Shown here one piece after another: positions 60,908-64,000 of a DNA stretch of 64,000 bases. The DNA lies in contig NZ_JAYMYY010000001.1 of assembly GCF_039889165.1 (NCBI RefSeq), forward strand, positions 1,426,001 through 1,490,000, in the 5' to 3' direction. The notes under the pieces are model-generated. The model worked only from the letters and a program-made list of their open reading frames with translations, was not told the DNA's origin and did no database searches. Both the position numbers and the translations under genes were made by a program. The stretch is from Pseudocitrobacter cyperus. Its GTDB lineage: Bacteria > Pseudomonadota > Gammaproteobacteria > Enterobacterales > Enterobacteriaceae. The number at the start of each line of letters is the position of its first letter. Positions within the stretch are counted from its first letter, which is position 1.

Positions 60908-61741
60908 GTGCTGTTGAAAATTATTCTGGCGATGGTCGCCTTTGCCGCGAACTCTCTGCTCTGCCGTCTGGCTCTCAAAGGGCTGCATATGGATGCCATC
61001 ACCTTCAGCAGTGTGCGCCTGTTAAGCGGCGCGGCGGCTCTCTTCCTGCTGCTGCAACTTCCCGCAATAAGAAAGCGGCCAGAATTTAACTGGCTCAATG
61101 CGGGCCTGCTCTCTCTTTATGTTTTTGCCTTTTCTATCGCTTATGTCTCTATGGGGGCGGCAATGGGCGCTCTGTTGCTGTTCGGTACAGTGCAACTGGT
61201 AATGACCGGATGGGGCTTTTTACGCGGTGAGCGCCCCACTACGCTGAAAATAGTGGGGATTGTCGCGGCGATGGCCGGTCTGGTGTTACTGCTGCTACCC
61301 GGCGCCACGCACCCGCCCTTCAGCGCCGCGCTGATGATGATTATCTCCGGCGCCGCATGGGGGGCTTACTGCATCACCGGAAAAAAGGTTCGCGATGCCA
61401 CCGCCGCCACGGCAGGCAATTTCATACTCGCGGTGCCTATCGCCCTTGTCGTATACCTGCTGAGCGGGCAACAGAGCCAGATGGATGTCACGGGCGTAGT
61501 GCTTGCCGGGGTCTCTGGCGCACTGGCCTCCGGCGCTGCGTATCTGCTCTGGTACTCCCTGCTGCCGAAGCTGAGCCCGGCGACAGCAAGCACCTTGCAG
61601 CTTAGCGTCCCCTGCCTTGCCGCGCTGGGCGGATTGCTATTTCTGGGAGAAGCGCTGAGCGGCAGAATGCTATTCGCCATCGCGGTTACGCTTTCCGGGA
61701 TTGGGCTGGTGATCTATGCGGATCGCAGCATTCGCCGTTAA
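60908..61741 (+). CDS. DMT-superfamily transporter (EamA type)
   Basis: 277-residue protein with 10 predicted membrane helices in two EamA repeats (FAANSLLCRLALKG and, in the second half, SGAAWGAYCITGKKVRD). Likely exports a metabolite or amino acid; substrate unknown. The GTG start at 60908 has GGAG 7 nt upstream and begins at the first helix; an ATG at 60851 is a longer alternative. The stop overlaps that of the convergent HD-GYP gene by 3 nt. Confidence 0.85.
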   Translation: MLLKIILAMVAFAANSLLCRLALKGLHMDAITFSSVRLLSGAAALFLLLQLPAIRKRPEFNWLNAGLLSLYVFAFSIAYVSMGAAMGALLLFGTVQLVMTGWGFLRGERPTTLKIVGIVAAMAGLVLLLLPGATHPPFSAALMMIISGAAWGAYCITGKKVRDATAATAGNFILAVPIALVVYLLSGQQSQMDVTGVVLAGVSGALASGAAYLLWYSLLPKLSPATASTLQLSVPCLAALGGLLFLGEALSGRMLFAIAVTLSGIGLVIYADRSIRR

Positions 61742-62958
61742 GAGACGAAGGCAACATCCCGCAGCACGGCCTGCCCCACCTCACGAGCCTGATTAACAAT
61801 GCGATAAAACGCCTCATGGTGCTGATGAAGCAGTGCCACAATTTCACCATCAATTGAACCGTCATCCACGGCTTTATCCATAATCTCCAGCGCATCCTGA
61901 ATGCTCAGCGGGTCGCGATAAGGGCGTACTTCCGTCAGCGCGGTGAAGAAATCCGCCACAGCCACAATACGGCTTGGTATATCAAGATAAATACGATTCA
62001 GATGATAAGGATAACCTGAACCATCAAGCCGTTCGTGGTGATTCGCCGCCCATGCGGCAATGTCGCCTAATTCGGCAACAACGCTGAGAATTTCCGCCGT
62101 TTTATAGCTGTGCTCTTTCAACATGCTGTACTCCGTGCGCGACAGCGCCCCTTTTTTCTCCAGTATATTAATGGGGACATACAGCTTACCGATATCATGA
62201 AGATAACCGGCAATTTCAATTCTCTGCCTGTCGTGGAAAGTCATTCCGCTGTAATAAGCCAGTTCTCTCGCCACCAGACCAACGGTCATACTATGCGCCG
62301 CGGTAAATCCGCTGTGAGTATCGACGATACGGGCAATTAACGTACAGATTTGCAGAAAGTCGTCTATATCCAGGTGAATGACTTTGATTGGTGAAATAAC
62401 ATTCACGACCCGTGGAATATTATCGGTTTGCAGACGAAACCAGAAATACTCCCGCTGGCTGACGGTGCGCAAAAAAGCATAAAACTCAGGCGGAAAATGG
62501 CTGTAGCGCTCGGCAAACCCGGCACAGATATCATCGCTGCAGGATGCGAGGTTTTCAGGATATAACCGCAGATCATGTTCAAAACAATCACAGAACGCGA
62601 GGATGGTTTTTTCCTGCGCAAAATACGCCTCGTGACCCGCCCACCGCGTATAGGCGATAGCTTTAGTTTTTTCGAAAATATCCAGGCCATCCAACATGTT
62701 ATAGGTATAGCGCTGATGCAGTTCGTTATTGGAATGAAAATCATCACCATCACGACTGCGAATATCAATCAGCTCGCCAATATCGTGCAGCAGCGCAGCA
62801 ACATAGACATTTTTTTTCTGTTCTTTTGTTAGCTCAAGGTAATCGCAGAGCTCCATCGCCACAATGGCCGTTCTCTCCATATGTTTAACCAACTCAGGAG
62901 AGACAATTTTTATTAACTCGTTTATAAATTTTATTGATAATTGCAGGGATATATCCAT
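61738..62958 (-). CDS. HD-GYP-type cyclic-di-GMP phosphodiesterase with an extra N-terminal HD domain
   Basis: 406-residue protein from ATG 62958. N-terminal HD-like domain (ALLHDIGELIDIRSRDGDDFHS) and C-terminal HD-GYP domain: AHSMTVGLVA, YLHDIGKLYVP, LKEHSYKT and HHERLDGSGYP, so all key residues (HD, KxxxEH-like, HHE, GYP) are present and catalysis is plausible. No membrane segment or receiver domain. A TTG at 63033 would give a longer form; no start has a strong ribosome binding site. HD-GYP proteins of this type are scarce in E. coli but common in Enterobacter/Citrobacter relatives. Confidence 0.82.
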   Translation of the reverse strand: MDISLQLSIKFINELIKIVSPELVKHMERTAIVAMELCDYLELTKEQKKNVYVAALLHDIGELIDIRSRDGDDFHSNNELHQRYTYNMLDGLDIFEKTKAIAYTRWAGHEAYFAQEKTILAFCDCFEHDLRLYPENLASCSDDICAGFAERYSHFPPEFYAFLRTVSQREYFWFRLQTDNIPRVVNVISPIKVIHLDIDDFLQICTLIARIVDTHSGFTAAHSMTVGLVARELAYYSGMTFHDRQRIEIAGYLHDIGKLYVPINILEKKGALSRTEYSMLKEHSYKTAEILSVVAELGDIAAWAANHHERLDGSGYPYHLNRIYLDIPSRIVAVADFFTALTEVRPYRDPLSIQDALEIMDKAVDDGSIDGEIVALLHQHHEAFYRIVNQAREVGQAVLRDVAFVS

Positions 62959-63342
62959 GATACGGCTCTGTTTTTTTTTCACTTTCTTCAATAATACATC
63001 GCCTGCACCGGAGATGTATTTACGGGCCTGCAATTTGAAAACAAGGATGTGCTTTTAAAAAATTTTAACCTGTTGCACAAGGCTGGTTCTACGTTTTAAC
63101 GAATTAAAAATGGCTTAACTATTGGTAAAACTAAATAATCGACGTCACTATCCGATAACAGGCAAAATTATCGTAACAATTAATACAAAACTGCCATCAG
63201 TAAATGACAACCCCGGCACATTCACGAGGCATTCCTGAAAAACAGATAATCTATTCAGAAATTGTTATTTCAGATTGCCTGAACGCCCTCGCTATTCTGG
63301 CCTCAAGGCGGAACATCCCGCATTCCATCAGGAGGTAAGAAA
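62959..63342. other. AT-rich divergent intergenic region before the flavin monooxygenase gene
   Basis: About 380 bp without a gene. It contains TTCAGA-type repeats (63233-63285: ATTCCTGAAA, ATTCAGAAATT, ATTTCAGATT) that could be an activator site, for example of the CysB/Cbl kind; this is weakly supported. AGGAGG at 63330 is the ribosome binding site of the next gene. Confidence 0.5.
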
Positions 63343-64000
63343 ATGACTAAACAGATAAAGCTCGGCGCTTTTCTACCCGGCGGTGGGCAACATATCGCCG
63401 CCTGGCGTCATCCACACCAACCAGCAGACGGCGCAACCAGTTTTGAGTTTCACAAGCAACTGGCGCAAACCGCCGAACGCGGATTGTTTGACGCCTATTT
63501 TCTGGCCGACGGCCTGGCCGCTCCGGCGGCGGGCGGAACCGAGGGTGGCAGCGCGAAAGTCGCTGGCTTTGAACCCTTAACCCTGTTCAGCGCCCTCGCC
63601 CCGCTCACCAAAAACATCGGTTTTATCGCCACAGCGTCCACCACTTATGAAGAGCCCTATAATCTGGCGCGCAAATTCGCCTCGCTGGACTTGATCTCCG
63701 GCGGCCGCGCAGGCTGGAACGTCGTGACTACCGCAACCGACGCCGCCGCGCACAACTTTAATCTTGATACGCAACATCCTCATGAATATCGCTACCAACG
63801 TGCGGCTGAGCACGTCGATGTGGTGAAAAAGTTGTGGGACAGCTTCGAAGATGACGCTTTTGTGCGTGATAAAACCTCGGGCGTGTTCTTCGATGCGGCG
63901 AAAGTTCATGCCACGCATCATCGGGGCAAATTTTTCAAAGTGAAGGGGCCGCTGAATGTGCCTCGCTCGCCGCAGGGGCAGCCAGTGATTGTCCAGGCCG
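63343..64000 (+). CDS. NtaA/SnaA/DszA-family FMNH2-dependent monooxygenase (N-terminal part)
   Basis: The first 219 codons of a bacterial luciferase-like enzyme; the gene runs off the right edge. Family features: KLGAFLPGGGQHIAAWRHP, GLFDAYFLADGL, ATASTTYEEPYNLARKFASLDLISGGRAGWNVVT, HPHEYRYQRAAEHVDVVKKLWDSF and a C-terminal RSPQGQPVIVQA. Members oxidise nitrilotriacetate, pristinamycin, dibenzothiophene sulfone or organosulfur compounds with FMNH2 from a partner reductase. Enterobacterial copies usually serve sulfur scavenging beside ABC transporters. AGGAGG lies 7 nt before the ATG. Confidence 0.88.
   Translation, partial: MTKQIKLGAFLPGGGQHIAAWRHPHQPADGATSFEFHKQLAQTAERGLFDAYFLADGLAAPAAGGTEGGSAKVAGFEPLTLFSALAPLTKNIGFIATASTTYEEPYNLARKFASLDLISGGRAGWNVVTTATDAAAHNFNLDTQHPHEYRYQRAAEHVDVVKKLWDSFEDDAFVRDKTSGVFFDAAKVHATHHRGKFFKVKGPLNVPRSPQGQPVIVQA

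Overview
This 64 kb window is chromosomal DNA from a member of the Enterobacteriaceae close to Enterobacter, Kosakonia or Klebsiella rather than to Escherichia. Most proteins read like E. coli orthologues and the backbone order rna-rnk-uspG-ahpF-ahpC-dsbG-ybdO-ybdN-ybdM-ybdL-ybdH-ybdD-cstA-ent/fep-ybdK-ybdJ-ybdF-nfsB-ybdG-pheP is that of the E. coli 13 to 14 minute region. It also carries a complete ramR-romA-ramA locus, which E. coli lacks, several inserted genes, and GC-rich palindromic repeats typical of the Enterobacter/Kosakonia group. The genus call is an inference from gene content. No phage, insertion sequence, CRISPR array, tRNA or rRNA was seen.

Layout. 1-2.3 kb: minus-strand copper/silver efflux operon (small His/Met-rich protein, CusF, TolC-type outer membrane factor, CusB start, running off the left edge). 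2.6-5.4 kb: dcuC, rna, rnk. 5.6-9.6 kb: uspG and the peroxide/thiol block ahpF, ahpC and divergent dsbG. 9.8-15 kb: ybdO (broken by an amber codon), ybdN, ybdM, ybdL and ybdH, the last two sharing a promoter region with a MetJ operator. 15.2-17.6 kb: ybdD and cstA. 17.9-39.3 kb: the whole enterobactin system (entH-A-B-E-C, fepB, entS, fepD-G-C, fepE, entF, ybdZ, fes, fepA, entD) with Fur-type operators in its divergent control regions. A WaaB-like LPS galactosyltransferase is inserted between fepE and entF. 39.5-48.1 kb: AbgT-family transporter, ybdK, phosphodiester glycosidase, a P-type Ca2+-type ATPase, a 36-residue membrane protein, ybdJ and a periplasmic Fes paralogue. 48.3-50.6 kb: ramA, romA, ramR. 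50.7-54.6 kb: a fold-I aminotransferase, ybdF, nfsB, a palindrome and duplication region, and ybdG. 54.6-59.1 kb: a LacI-controlled uptake and catabolism operon with two identical operators. 59.3-64 kb: pheP, a DMT exporter, an HD-GYP phosphodiesterase and the start of an NtaA/SnaA-type flavin monooxygenase.

How the parts work together. The ent genes make and export the catecholate siderophore, FepA/FepB/FepDGC import its ferric form and Fes releases the iron. The extra periplasmic Fes-like protein, which has its own candidate Fur box, may hydrolyse the ligand outside the cytoplasm. AhpCF and DsbG form a peroxide-defence and periplasmic thiol-repair block, with an OxyR-type half-site pair in front of dsbG. 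RamR has a perfect operator in front of romA-ramA, giving a self-contained multidrug-resistance switch.

The observations most worth following are: the Fes paralogue with its Fur box; the 36-residue membrane protein next to the P-type ATPase; the waaB insertion that separates fepE from entF; the 105-bp duplication of the nfsB 3' end whose only differences inside the gene are synonymous; the twin operators of the sugar operon; the amber codon in ybdO; and a hairpin that covers the cusF ribosome binding site.
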